Source: Pseudophaeobacter sp. EL27
Lineage (GTDB): Bacteria > Pseudomonadota > Alphaproteobacteria > Rhodobacterales > Rhodobacteraceae
DNA: 64,000 nucleotides
Reading direction: 5' to 3'
Assembly (NCBI RefSeq): GCF_900313025.1
Contig: NZ_OMPQ01000009.1
Span: 264,072-328,071, forward strand
The notes below the pieces were generated by a model. It was not told the DNA's origin. It searched no databases and saw nothing but the letters and a program-made list of their open reading frames with translations. The position numbers were made by a program, and so were the translations under genes. This document shows, in pieces, positions 17,894 through 26,454 of this stretch (its first letter is position 1; every line of letters starts with the position of its first letter).

Positions 17894-18442
17894 TTAGGCC
17901 GCTTCAGTTTCTTTTGCCGCCTGCAGGTGCTTCATCACATTCTCTGGGGAGGACACGCCATAGGGGTCTTCACCGTGGTTGTCGCACAGGCCAGGTTCTT
18001 CGAACCAGGCCTCAACAACACCATCCTTGACGATGGCAGCATAGCGCCAGGAGCGCGCGCCAAAGCCCAGGTTGTCCTTGGCGACCAGCATGCCCATTTT
18101 GCGGGTGAACTCGCCGGAACCATCAGGGATTACGCTAACGTTTTCCAGGTTCTGCGATTCGGCCCATTTGTTCATCACAAAGCTGTCGTTCACGGACATG
18201 CAGTAGATGCCATCGATGCCTTCGGCCTGGAAATCGGCAAAGCCTTTTTCAAAGCCGGGCAGCTGGTAGGTGGAGCAGGTGGGGGTGAAGGCGCCGGGCA
18301 GCGAGAACAGCACAACGCGCTTGCCTGCAAAGTAATCTGCAGTGGTTTTGTCTTCCCAGCGGAACGGATTGGGGCCGCCCACAGCTTCGTCGCGTACGCG
18401 GGTTTTAAAGGTCACGTCGGGCAGTTTTACGCCAGCTTTCAT
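17894..18442 (-). CDS. Prx5-type peroxiredoxin
   Basis: A 182-residue peroxiredoxin of the AhpC/TSA superfamily, Prx5 branch. The peroxidatic cysteine is C56 in LPGAFTPTCSTYQLPGF; other cysteines are C81 (GIYCMSVND) and C153 (GLCDNHGEDP). It reduces hydrogen and organic peroxides with glutathione, glutaredoxin or thioredoxin as donor. It is cytoplasmic, with no signal peptide. It is convergent with oxyR, which may activate it. The upstream region has no clear OxyR site that I can defend. Confidence 0.9.
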   Translation of the reverse strand: MKAGVKLPDVTFKTRVRDEAVGGPNPFRWEDKTTADYFAGKRVVLFSLPGAFTPTCSTYQLPGFEKGFADFQAEGIDGIYCMSVNDSFVMNKWAESQNLENVSVIPDGSGEFTRKMGMLVAKDNLGFGARSWRYAAIVKDGVVEAWFEEPGLCDNHGEDPYGVSSPENVMKHLQAAKETEAA

Positions 18443-18760
18443 CTTACAACTCCATGGATGATGAACCAGTTTGGCAGCCGTTTATAATAGTTCTAAATCA
18501 TGCGCAACCTCCGCAAGGGCCAGTTATAAAACTGTCGTGAAATGGGGGGAGAAAGAATTGAAAATACGTACAAATTTTCCCATCTTGCGTCTGAATTAGG
18601 AGCAAATAGAGGCGCTCAAAGAAGCAATGATTTCTGAACCAAATGCGGCTAGAACCGAGTGCTATGCGTCACCTGCATTGCCGGTATCTCAATGTCGCGG
18701 TGACGCCAAGGAATGAACGTGCTAAGTCAGCAATGAACACAGGCCAGAAGCGGACCCACC
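18443..18760. other. 318-base intergenic region between peroxiredoxin and lipA
   Basis: Divergent promoter region with no gene that I can support. It holds a spaced inverted repeat, GCGTCACC (18666-18673) and GGTGACGC (18699-18706), on the lipA side. An 11-codon frame at 18733-18768 overlaps the lipA start but has no ribosome-binding site. Confidence 0.5.
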
Positions 18761-19714
18761 ATGCGTGATCTCAAGATTCCCGAGCAACGGCACCCCGAAA
18801 AGGCAAATCGCCCGGACAATGCCCAGCCAAAGAAACCCAGCTGGATTCGGGTGAAGGCCCCCGGCGGCAAGGGCTATGCGGAAACCCACAAGATCATGCG
18901 CGACAACAAGTTGACGACGGTCTGCGAGGAAGCGGGATGTCCCAATGTTGGCGAATGTTGGAGCCAGGGACACGCCACCATGATGATCATGGGGGAGGTC
19001 TGCACCCGAGCCTGCACCTTCTGCAACATTGCCACCGGCAAACCACCAGAGGATCTGGACGCATTTGAACCGGGCCGCGTTGCCCATGCGGTTCAGAAGC
19101 TGGGGTTGAACCACGTTGTGATTACCTCGGTCGACCGTGATGATATTTCAGATGGCGGCGCCGAGCATTTTGCCCAGACCATTCGCGCCGTGCGCCATCG
19201 CAGCCCCTCAACCACCATTGAGATCCTGACGCCGGATTTTATCAAATGTGACATGGCAGTAATCGAACAGATCATCGAGGCCCGCCCTGATGTGTTTAAC
19301 CACAATCTGGAAACTGTGCCGGGTCTGTACCCCGAGGTGCGCCCCGGTGCGCGCTATTTCCACTCCCTGCGTCTTTTGCAGCGGGTGAAAGAGCTGGATC
19401 CGTCGATGTTCACCAAATCCGGCATCATGGTTGGTCTGGGCGAGGACGAGCAAGCCGTGCGTCAGGTGATGGACGATATGCGCGCTGCGGATATCGATTT
19501 CCTCACCATTGGTCAGTACCTGCAGCCGACGCCAAAACACCACGCTGTTGACCGCTTTGTGACGCCCGATGAATTCAAATCTTACGAGAAGGCCGCCTAT
19601 GGCAAGGGTTTCCATATGGTTTCCGCCACGCCGCTGACGCGCTCTTCTTACCATGCTGGCGATGATTTTGCCCGCCTGCGCGAAGCCCGCAATGCCAAGC
19701 TGGGCCTTGCCTAA
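18761..19714 (+). CDS. lipA: Lipoyl synthase
   Basis: Radical SAM enzyme that inserts two sulfurs into octanoyl groups on lipoyl domains. The auxiliary cluster cysteines are C55, C60 and C66 ([13 protein letters not shown]), and the radical SAM cluster cysteines are C81, C85 and C88 (CTRACTFC). The C-terminal [10 protein letters not shown] carries the conserved Arg-Ser-Ser-Tyr motif. The 317-residue length is normal. A RatA/COQ10-like gene lies about 1.1 kb downstream, a neighbourhood common in Alphaproteobacteria. The Shine-Dalgarno sequence ahead of the ATG is weak. Confidence 0.97.
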   Translation: MRDLKIPEQRHPEKANRPDNAQPKKPSWIRVKAPGGKGYAETHKIMRDNKLTTVCEEAGCPNVGECWSQGHATMMIMGEVCTRACTFCNIATGKPPEDLDAFEPGRVAHAVQKLGLNHVVITSVDRDDISDGGAEHFAQTIRAVRHRSPSTTIEILTPDFIKCDMAVIEQIIEARPDVFNHNLETVPGLYPEVRPGARYFHSLRLLQRVKELDPSMFTKSGIMVGLGEDEQAVRQVMDDMRAADIDFLTIGQYLQPTPKHHAVDRFVTPDEFKSYEKAAYGKGFHMVSATPLTRSSYHAGDDFARLREARNAKLGLA

Positions 19715-19782
19715 CATTTCTAGACCTGCGACGGGCACCCTGTTTTGTGGAGTATCTCCAAGGTAGGGGGCCCTGTCGTTTT

Positions 19783-20163
19783 CTAACCCGCATTGTCCCG
19801 GTCGCGTGTAAATTGCCGCAGGCCCGCGAATGCGGGCAGCCAGGCTTCGCGACGACTGCACCAGAGCTCATAGCTGGGGATCAGCCGGTCGGGTTGCTCC
19901 AATATGCCCAGATGCAGCTCGACCTCGCCCGGGCTGCAGGAAAAGACGGATGAGCCGCACCGGGGGCAGAAGTGACGCCCCTTATAACTGTGGGTGTCAC
20001 CCTGCACAGTCACCGCCTGCTCGGGGAAGATGGCAGAGGCATGAAACAGCGCACCATGGTGTTTGCGACAGTCTCGACAGTGGCACAGACCAACACGAAG
20101 TGGCTCTCCCTGTGCCGAGAGGGTGACAGCACCACAAAGGCAGCTTCCTGAATGATCTGTCAT
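19783..20163 (-). CDS. GFA-domain (CENP-V/GFA) zinc protein
   Basis: A 126-residue protein of the glutathione-dependent formaldehyde-activating enzyme-like family. The zinc ligands are visible as CLCGAV near the N-terminus, CHCRDCRKHHG at about 27-37 and CPRCGS at about 67-72. Most members have no proven activity; a role in thiol or aldehyde chemistry is only suggested by the family name. It lies between lipA and hpt on the opposite strand to lipA, and may be transcribed after hpt. Confidence 0.85.
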   Translation of the reverse strand: MTDHSGSCLCGAVTLSAQGEPLRVGLCHCRDCRKHHGALFHASAIFPEQAVTVQGDTHSYKGRHFCPRCGSSVFSCSPGEVELHLGILEQPDRLIPSYELWCSRREAWLPAFAGLRQFTRDRDNAG

Positions 20164-20204
20164 CGGGCTTTCTCCGGTTCTGGTGCGGGCCGATGCGGCA
20201 GGCC

Positions 20205-20750
20205 TTAGCCCTCGTCGGTAAAGCGCACTTTGCCGATGTGGGGCAGGTTGCGGTTCCGCTGGGCAAAATCGATACCATAGCCCACAACAAATTCATCCGG
20301 GATCTCAAACCCGATCCAGTCAGAGCGGAAATCCACCTCGCGCCGCGAAGGTTTGTCCAGCAGGGCGATGGATTTGAGCCGTGCTGGGTTACGGCTCTCC
20401 AGCAGTTTTGTCACATGGTTCAAGGTGTGGCCGGTATCAACGATATCTTCCACCACCAGCACATCACGCCCTTCAATTGCGCCGCGCAAGTCTTTGAGAA
20501 TGCGGACTTCGCGGCTGCTTTCCATGCCGTCACCATAAGAGGAAGCCTCGAGGAAATCGACCTCGATCGGCAGGTCCAATTCGCGCACTAGATCGGCAAT
20601 AAAGACAAAACTGCCCCGCAGCAGGCCGACAACAACCAGCTTGTCCGTGTCGCCAAATTCCTGTGCGATTTCGTCGCAAAGCTCTTCGATACGCGCTGCA
20701 ATGGTCTTGGCTGAAATCATCACATCGATGACATATGGACGCTGTGGCAT
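20205..20750 (-). CDS. hpt: Hypoxanthine phosphoribosyltransferase
   Basis: Salvages hypoxanthine (and often guanine) to IMP or GMP with PRPP. The PRPP-binding signature is [14 protein letters not shown] at about residues 96-109, an early [16 protein letters not shown] segment forms the first active-site loop, and [20 protein letters not shown] is the purine-binding region. The 181-residue length is normal. It is followed closely by the GFA-domain gene in the same direction and faces the RatA-like gene. Confidence 0.93.
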   Translation of the reverse strand: MPQRPYVIDVMISAKTIAARIEELCDEIAQEFGDTDKLVVVGLLRGSFVFIADLVRELDLPIEVDFLEASSYGDGMESSREVRILKDLRGAIEGRDVLVVEDIVDTGHTLNHVTKLLESRNPARLKSIALLDKPSRREVDFRSDWIGFEIPDEFVVGYGIDFAQRNRNLPHIGKVRFTDEG

Positions 20751-20826
20751 GGCTGACCCCTTGAATTTCCCGCGCGTTCATAGGACATGACGCGGCACGA
20801 TCATAGCAAGAAAATTGATGCCGCCC

Positions 20827-21273
20827 ATGCCAGTTCATTCAGAAAACCGCCAGATGCCCTATACCGCGCAGCAGATGTACGGGCTTGTGGCCGATGTGGC
20901 GCAGTATCCCAAGTTCCTGCCCTGGTGCGCCGCCGCGCGTATTCGCAGCCGCAGCCAGCAGGGCACGGCCGAGGTGATGGAGGCGGATCTGGTGATTTCC
21001 TTCAAGGTGTTTCGCGAACGTTTTGGCAGCCGGGTGACGCTTTATGCGGATGAGATGAAGATCGATACGGAATATCTGGACGGCCCTTTTCGCCACATGA
21101 AATCGAACTGGAGCTTTTCCCCGCGCGCGGATGGCACCTGTGACGTCAAATTCCATGTGGATTTTGAGTTCAAAAATGCGGTGTTGCAGGGCATCATCGG
21201 GGTTGTCTTCAACGAGGCGATGCAGCGTATTGTAAAAGCATTCGAGCGCCGCGCAGCTGAGCTTTATGGCTAG
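20827..21273 (+). CDS. RatA/COQ10-like START-domain protein
   Basis: A 148-residue polyketide-cyclase/START-fold protein. Typical features are the start MPVHSENRQMPYTAQQMYGLV, then VAQYPKFLPWC, and the C-terminal helix FNEAMQRIVKAFERRAAELYG. Databases call members either the RatA toxin or a COQ10-like ubiquinone-binding protein; in Alphaproteobacteria a role in ubiquinone handling seems the better guess. The ATG at 20827 was chosen from family similarity; ATG 20818 is also in frame. It is followed 28 bases later by the MmgE/PrpD gene. Confidence 0.85.
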   Translation: MPVHSENRQMPYTAQQMYGLVADVAQYPKFLPWCAAARIRSRSQQGTAEVMEADLVISFKVFRERFGSRVTLYADEMKIDTEYLDGPFRHMKSNWSFSPRADGTCDVKFHVDFEFKNAVLQGIIGVVFNEAMQRIVKAFERRAAELYG

Positions 21274-21301
21274 GCTGCCCTGAACACAGGAAGCCTGAAC
21301 G

Positions 21302-22594
21302 ATGAGCACTACTTTCACGGGCCAGCTGGCCGCTTTTGCCACATCTGAGATCGAGCCCAGCAGCTTGGCCCGGCAAATGGCACGATTATCGGCCCTGGAT
21401 TGGCTGGCTTGTGGCATTGCCGGGGGCGAGGAATCTGTCGCTCAGATCCTGCGGGGGCAAGCGCTGTCGGAGGCCGGTGCGGCGCAAGCAACGCTGTTTG
21501 GCGGCACCGCTGTTCCGGCGCGTATGGCGGCGCTGGCCAATGGCACCATCTCGCATGCGCTGGACTATGACGACACTCATTTTGCCCATATCGGCCATCC
21601 TTCTGTGGCGGTGTTTTCTGCGGCTTTTGCCATCGGCGAGGCCCGTCACCTGGGCCTGCACCAGGTGATCGAAGCCGCCCTCTTTGGCATGGAGCTGTCC
21701 ATTCGGGTTGGTCTTTGGCTGGGGCGGCAACATTACCAAAGCGGCTATCATCAAACGGCAACGGCGGGCGCCTTTGGCGCCACGGCAGCTGCGGGGCGTT
21801 TGCTGGGGCTCTCTGCCGCTGAGATGGAAATGGCGCTGGGGCTTTGTGCCACCCGTGCGGCGGGGCTCAAGGCGCAGTTCGGCACTATGGGCAAACCCTA
21901 TAATGCGGGGCTGGCCGCCAGCGCTGGGGTCGAGGTGGCCCAGCTGGTCAAGGCCGGGTTTGAAGCAAACCCGCAGGCCCTGGAGGGCGCGCTGGGATTT
22001 GGCGGCGCCCATCATGGCGCGGGCGATGTTGAGGCGGCGATAGAGGCTTTGGGGGAGGTCTGGCTGTTTGAGAGCATCAGCCACAAGTTCCATGCCTGTT
22101 GTCACGGGCTGCATGCCGCGCTGGAGGCCGCCCGCAGCCTGGATCTGGCGGCGCCTGAGATTGCCAGCCTGACCGTGCGCACGCATCCGCGTTGGATGAC
22201 CGTGTGCAACCAGATCGCGCCAGAGACCGGGCTGGGGGCAAAATTTTCTTATCGGACGGTCCTGGCGCTGCAGGCGCTTGGCAAAGATACGGCGCGGCTG
22301 GACAGTTATAGCGATGCGCTTTGCCTTGATCCGCGTCTAATTGCCTTGCGTGAATTGATCCATGTGCAGGCGGACGAAGCCCTGACGGAGACGCAGGCAC
22401 ATGTGGCGCTGGTGCGCCGGGACGGCAAACGTCTGGAGGCCAGCCATGACCTGCAGGCCCCCGTGGCCTATGAGACCCGCGAGGCGCGGCTCTTTGCCAA
22501 AGCGCAGGCTCTGTTGGGAGCGGATCGCTGTGCCGAGCTGTGGTCGGTGCTTCAGGGGGCTGGGTCAGCAGGGGATCTTGCCGCGTACCTGTGA
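21302..22594 (+). CDS. MmgE/PrpD-family protein
   Basis: A 430-residue member of the family that includes 2-methylcitrate dehydratase and cis-aconitate decarboxylase. The helical domain has ALDYDDTHFAHIGHPSVAVFSAAFA (with the conserved Asp-Asp and His residues), and GYHQTATAGAFGATAAAGRLLGLS and SHKFHACCHGLHAALEA follow. No propionate-catabolism genes are nearby, so the substrate cannot be assigned; methylcitrate dehydration is one option. It follows the RatA-like gene by 28 bases and may share its transcript. Confidence 0.85.
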   Translation: MSTTFTGQLAAFATSEIEPSSLARQMARLSALDWLACGIAGGEESVAQILRGQALSEAGAAQATLFGGTAVPARMAALANGTISHALDYDDTHFAHIGHPSVAVFSAAFAIGEARHLGLHQVIEAALFGMELSIRVGLWLGRQHYQSGYHQTATAGAFGATAAAGRLLGLSAAEMEMALGLCATRAAGLKAQFGTMGKPYNAGLAASAGVEVAQLVKAGFEANPQALEGALGFGGAHHGAGDVEAAIEALGEVWLFESISHKFHACCHGLHAALEAARSLDLAAPEIASLTVRTHPRWMTVCNQIAPETGLGAKFSYRTVLALQALGKDTARLDSYSDALCLDPRLIALRELIHVQADEALTETQAHVALVRRDGKRLEASHDLQAPVAYETREARLFAKAQALLGADRCAELWSVLQGAGSAGDLAAYL

Positions 22595-22622
22595 ACTTGT
22601 CTGGGATGGTGAGGACAAAGAT

Positions 22623-22651
22623 ACGGGCTCCCCATAATATGGGAAGCCCGT
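22623..22651. terminator. Hairpin between convergent MmgE/PrpD and amt genes
   Basis: ACGGGCT-C-CCCAT pairs with ATGGG-A-AGCCCGT around a 3-base loop, a 12-bp stem with one mismatch. The T-tract is poor on both strands. A second hairpin at 22699-22729 (CGCCCCC with GGGGGCG) lies closer to the amt stop. Together they probably separate the convergent transcripts. Confidence 0.5.
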
Positions 22652-22733
22652 CGATGCGTCGTCCTGCATCTATGCCTGGTGAGTGGTGGCATCTGGGTGG
22701 TGCGCCCCCGTCACAAGGGGGGCGACACCTGAA

Positions 22734-23915
22734 TTAGCTGGTCATGTCGTAGGCACGTTCGCCATGGACTGAGATATCGAGACCATTGGTCTCTGTTTCA
22801 AGATCAACTCGCAGCGATGTGAAGGCACCGACGATCTTGATCAGGGCGATGGTGACAACGGAGGTAAAGACCCCCACCACAGCCAGAGCGCCCAGCTGGG
22901 CAATCCAGGTGCCTTCGCCAAAGACTGCGATCATCACGGTGCCAAAGATGCCGCCAACGCCGTGTACGGCAAAGACATCCAGGGTGTCGTCGATGCGCAG
23001 CTTGTTGCGCACCAGATTGACCAGCTCCTGACACAGGATCCCGGCGATGGCGCCAATGATCAGCGCTTCAACGGGGCCGACAAAGCCGCTGGCCGGGGTG
23101 ATCGAGGCCAGACCGGCAATGGTGCCGGTGACCAGACCCACAACCGAGGCCTTGCCGTATTTGATCTTTTCCCACAGGGCCCAGGTCAGCGAGGCCGCGG
23201 CGGCCGACAGATGGGTAACCGTGATCGCCATTGCAGCACCGCCATCGGCGGCCAGCTGCGAGCCGCCATTAAAGCCAAACCAGCCAACCCAAAGCATCGC
23301 GGCGCCAATGACCACATAGCCGGGGTTGTGGGGCGGTGTTGTGCGGTTCTTGCGTGGACCAAGGAAGATCGCGAGGATCAGCGCCGCCAGGCCTGCGGTC
23401 TCATGTACGACGATGCCACCGGCAAAATCCTTGACGCCGGTGGCGCCAAAGATGCCGCCATCCGCCATCATGCCGCCGCCCCAGATCCAATGTACCACCG
23501 GTGCATAGCAGAGTAGCATCCACAGGCCAGAGAAGGTCAGCACAAAGGCAAAGCCAACGCGCTCGACATAGGCGCCCACGATCAGCGCTGGGGTAATGAT
23601 GGCAAAGGTCATCTGAAAGGCAAAGAACAAAACCTCGGGCAGGGTGCCGCTGAGGCTCTCTGCGGTGACGCCATTGAGGAACATCTTGTCGAGCCCACCC
23701 CAGTAGCCACTCTCACCGGGACCAAAGGCGATGGTGTAGCCAAAGACGAACCACAGAATGCTCATCAAACAGGCAATTGCGTAGCACTGCATAAAGACGC
23801 TGAGCACATTTCGTGCCCGCACCAAGCCACCGTAAAACAGGGCAAGCCCCGGCAAAGTCATAAACAGCACCAGGGCCGTTGCTACAAGGATCCAAGCTGT
23901 ATCAGCTCCATTCAT
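22734..23915 (-). CDS. amt: Ammonium transporter
   Basis: An inner-membrane ammonium channel of 393 residues with about 11 hydrophobic segments. The twin histidines that line the pore appear as H171 (GIVVHETAGLAALI) and H318 (DVFAVHGVGGIFGT). No glnK gene accompanies it, unlike the usual glnK-amtB pair, though the GlnK partner may lie elsewhere. NtrBC, encoded 4 kb away, would be the expected regulator. The leader region holds competing hairpins. Confidence 0.93.
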   Translation of the reverse strand: MNGADTAWILVATALVLFMTLPGLALFYGGLVRARNVLSVFMQCYAIACLMSILWFVFGYTIAFGPGESGYWGGLDKMFLNGVTAESLSGTLPEVLFFAFQMTFAIITPALIVGAYVERVGFAFVLTFSGLWMLLCYAPVVHWIWGGGMMADGGIFGATGVKDFAGGIVVHETAGLAALILAIFLGPRKNRTTPPHNPGYVVIGAAMLWVGWFGFNGGSQLAADGGAAMAITVTHLSAAAASLTWALWEKIKYGKASVVGLVTGTIAGLASITPASGFVGPVEALIIGAIAGILCQELVNLVRNKLRIDDTLDVFAVHGVGGIFGTVMIAVFGEGTWIAQLGALAVVGVFTSVVTIALIKIVGAFTSLRVDLETETNGLDISVHGERAYDMTS

Positions 23916-23976
23916 GGGGTCGTCCTTCCATCCCGCTTGCGTGGTTGGAGGATCACAGAGCTGATCTGGAGTGAGG

Positions 23977-24024
23977 AAAAAAGCGCCAGATGGCGCAAAA
24001 GCGCCAAAAACATGGGCTTTTGCG
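23977..24024 (-). terminator. Terminator with overlapping alternative hairpins between cinA and amt
   Basis: On the minus strand GCGCC-ATCT-GGCGC is followed by six T residues, a standard intrinsic terminator after the ispDF-pgpA-cinA operon. Two other stems share its bases: GGCGC-TTTT-GCGCC (24005-23992) and a 9-bp perfect stem CGCAAAAGC/GCTTTTGCG (24024-23994). The three cannot all form, so this may be an attenuator in the path towards amt. Confidence 0.65.
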
Positions 24025-24049
24025 AAATTGATTAAAAAAGAGGCGCTCC

Positions 24050-24586
24050 TTACGGGGCTTTGCCTAATCCGCGTTCAATTTGAGAAAGGGCTGTGTGCAG
24101 CAGCAAAAGCGCATGGTTCAGGCTGGCGGCACGGACATTGTCGCGCCCCAACGCACCGAACTCCAGGGTTTCCACTAGGCTGTCCTGCCCCTCTCGGGCC
24201 AGGCCAAAGCAGACGCGCCCTTCGGGTTTGTGTTCTGAGCCTCCGGGGCCTGCAATGCCGGTGATCGACACTGCCAGGTCAACTCCCGCTTGGTGCAACG
24301 CACCCTCGCACATCTCGCGGGCCACTTCTTCGCTGACCGCGCCAAAGGCGGCCAGGGTTGCTTCACTGACGCCCAGCATCTCCTGCTTGGCGCGGTTTGA
24401 ATAGGTGACAAACCCACGGTCCAGCACGGCGGAGGAGCCGGGGATATCCGTCAGCGCGGCGGCGACCATGCCCCCCGTGCAGCTCTCTGCAGTTGCGATG
24501 TTCAGCCCCAGCCGGGTGGCCTGGGCAATGAGTGCGGCAACATCCGGGTGCGCGTCACTGGTGTTCTGAGGGGAGGATTCGTTCAT
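24050..24586 (-). CDS. CinA-family nicotinamide-nucleotide amidohydrolase (PncC-like)
   Basis: A 178-residue stand-alone CinA C-terminal domain, the kind that deamidates nicotinamide mononucleotide in NAD recycling. TAESCTGGMVAAALTDIPGSS near residues 31-50 and VDLAVSITGIAGPGG near 102-116 are the family's conserved stretches. The N-terminal CinA domain is absent. It is the third gene of an ispDF-pgpA-cinA operon; its start overlaps the pgpA stop by 4 bases, so translation is coupled. Confidence 0.9.
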   Translation of the reverse strand: MNESSPQNTSDAHPDVAALIAQATRLGLNIATAESCTGGMVAAALTDIPGSSAVLDRGFVTYSNRAKQEMLGVSEATLAAFGAVSEEVAREMCEGALHQAGVDLAVSITGIAGPGGSEHKPEGRVCFGLAREGQDSLVETLEFGALGRDNVRAASLNHALLLLHTALSQIERGLGKAP

Positions 24587-25080
24587 AACCCCAATACTCC
24601 GTGGCTGAACCCGGCGAGGGCGATGACGCCTAGCGCCGCCAGGAACCCGGCAATGACATCATCCATCATCACCCCGACAGGGCCTTCCTTGCGATCGGCC
24701 CAGCCCACGGGGCCTGGTTTCCAAATATCAAAGAGGCGAAACAGCACAAAGGCCGCAATCCAGCCGGGCCAGAGCGCGGTGATCTCGATCCCCTTGGACC
24801 AGGCCGGATAGGAAATAGCCCAGATCGCCAGCCATTGTCCGGCAACCTCGTCGATCACAATCTCCGAGGGGTCGTGATTGGCCTTGCCTCTGGTCATCTC
24901 TGCGGTGGCCCAGATGCCAAGAACAGTGCAGATCACGGTGGCAATGGCCAGCAGGGGGAAGCCCCCGAGCTGGTGCAACCCGTACGCAAGCGGCAGGGCT
25001 GCCAGCGAGCCCCAGGTGCCTGGGGCAGGGCGCAGATAGCCAGTGCCACCCACAGTGGCAATCATTGAGGCCAGAGTCAT
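24583..25080 (-). CDS. pgpA: Phosphatidylglycerophosphatase A
   Basis: A 165-residue membrane enzyme that dephosphorylates phosphatidylglycerol phosphate in phospholipid synthesis. The motif [12 protein letters not shown] (about 73-84) and the C-terminal [15 protein letters not shown] are typical, as is the start [19 protein letters not shown]. It has about four hydrophobic segments. It overlaps its neighbours by 4 bases at both ends, within the ispDF-pgpA-cinA operon. Confidence 0.93.
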   Translation of the reverse strand: MTLASMIATVGGTGYLRPAPGTWGSLAALPLAYGLHQLGGFPLLAIATVICTVLGIWATAEMTRGKANHDPSEIVIDEVAGQWLAIWAISYPAWSKGIEITALWPGWIAAFVLFRLFDIWKPGPVGWADRKEGPVGVMMDDVIAGFLAALGVIALAGFSHGVLGL

Positions 25081-26249
25081 GGTTTCACCAGCGCAGCCGT
25101 GGCCAGTGAGGCGATGCCCTCACTGCGCCCGGTAAAGCCCAGCCGCTCAGACGTAGTGGCCTTGATGGAGACCCGCGTAGCGTCAATTTGCAGAATGCGG
25201 GCCATTTCTGCCTGCATTGTCTCGGCATGGGGGCCGACCTTTGGGTATTCGCAGACCAGGGTGCAATCCACGTTTGTGATATGAAACCCCATCTCACGCG
25301 CCAGATTGGCGGCATGGGCCAGGAAGATCTCACTTGCGGCCCCTTTCCATTGCGGATCAGAGGGCGGGAAATGCCGACCGATATCGCCCTGCGCCAGGGC
25401 GCCATAGATCGCATCTGTCACCGCATGCATGCCAACATCGGCATCCGAATGCCCCTGAAGGGAGCGATCATGTGGGATCTCGACCCCGCAGAGGATGACG
25501 CTGTCACCGGGGCCAAAGCGATGCACATCATAGCCATTGCCCAGTCTGATATCCGGTCTGATATCCATCTTGTCTTCCGTTTCCAAAATTCTGGCGGCGC
25601 GGGCAAAATCCTCGGGCCGGGTGATTTTTATATTGTCCGGGTCTCCGGCTATGATTGCAACCTCAAGCCCGGCGTCACGGGCCACTTCGACATCATCCGC
25701 CGCGCCACCGGGATGATGGGCATGGGCCTTGAGGATGGCCTCTAGCCGGAACCCCTGCGGTGTCTGCGCGGCAAATAGGCCAGTGCGATCCTGAGTGCCA
25801 GTGACCTGTCCTTCAGCCCCGGTCCAAAGAGCATCTGTCACCGCCAGAGCCGGGGCCGCGGCAGGGCCATGATCCAGGGCGTCTACAACGGATGTGATCA
25901 GGGTCTGGCTGGTGCAGGGGCGGGCAGCATCATGGATGAGCACCTTTGTGATCGGACACGCCAAGGGCAGATTGAGATCTTGCAGAGCCTGCAGCCCGTT
26001 TTGCACCGATTGCGCGCGTTCTGCTCCGCCAGCGGTCAGAACAACGTCGCTTTGTGACGCAAAACTGTCCCAGGCGTCGCGATCCTCAGGCGAGAGCACC
26101 ACGACGATGGTCTTGATGCCCGCATCGTGAAAGGCTTGCAGCGTCCAGTCGATGACCCGTTTGCCTTTGAGCGGGCGCCACTGTTTGGGCACACCGCCGC
26201 CTGCGCGGGTGCCGCGCCCGGCCGCAACGATCAAAGCAGCAGTACTCAT
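25077..26249 (-). CDS. ispDF: Bifunctional IspD/IspF enzyme of the MEP isoprenoid pathway
   Basis: A 390-residue fusion of CDP-ME synthase (IspD) and MEcPP synthase (IspF). The IspD half (about 1-225) has the CTP-binding loop [18 protein letters not shown] and HDAARPCTS. The IspF half (about 232-390) has YDVHRF and [18 protein letters not shown] with the metal-binding Asp and His residues, and [11 protein letters not shown] near the end. Fusion of these two is common in Alphaproteobacteria. It is the first gene of the operon with pgpA and cinA. Confidence 0.96.
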   Translation of the reverse strand: MSTAALIVAAGRGTRAGGGVPKQWRPLKGKRVIDWTLQAFHDAGIKTIVVVLSPEDRDAWDSFASQSDVVLTAGGAERAQSVQNGLQALQDLNLPLACPITKVLIHDAARPCTSQTLITSVVDALDHGPAAAPALAVTDALWTGAEGQVTGTQDRTGLFAAQTPQGFRLEAILKAHAHHPGGAADDVEVARDAGLEVAIIAGDPDNIKITRPEDFARAARILETEDKMDIRPDIRLGNGYDVHRFGPGDSVILCGVEIPHDRSLQGHSDADVGMHAVTDAIYGALAQGDIGRHFPPSDPQWKGAASEIFLAHAANLAREMGFHITNVDCTLVCEYPKVGPHAETMQAEMARILQIDATRVSIKATTSERLGFTGRSEGIASLATAALVKP

Positions 26250-26454
26250 GGATGCCTCTCAAATCTGGCGTTTCTCGTGCCAAGTTTAACCTAGTGAGTT
26301 GTTTAGTTTCTGCCAGTTCAAGAGGCAATCACCCCAGGTAAGCTGCCTAAAATTTAGGCAATTGCATGCGGATGTGCCCTTGCCGGGTGCGGTTTCATTG
26401 TTCAATACCGAGGGCTTCGGCTACAAAATACTCACACGCACAAGGATTAGGCAG

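Noticed and set aside
18733-18768. 11-codon leader-like frame overlapping the lipA start
   Set aside because: It has no Shine-Dalgarno sequence and no run of regulatory codons; chance is the simpler explanation.
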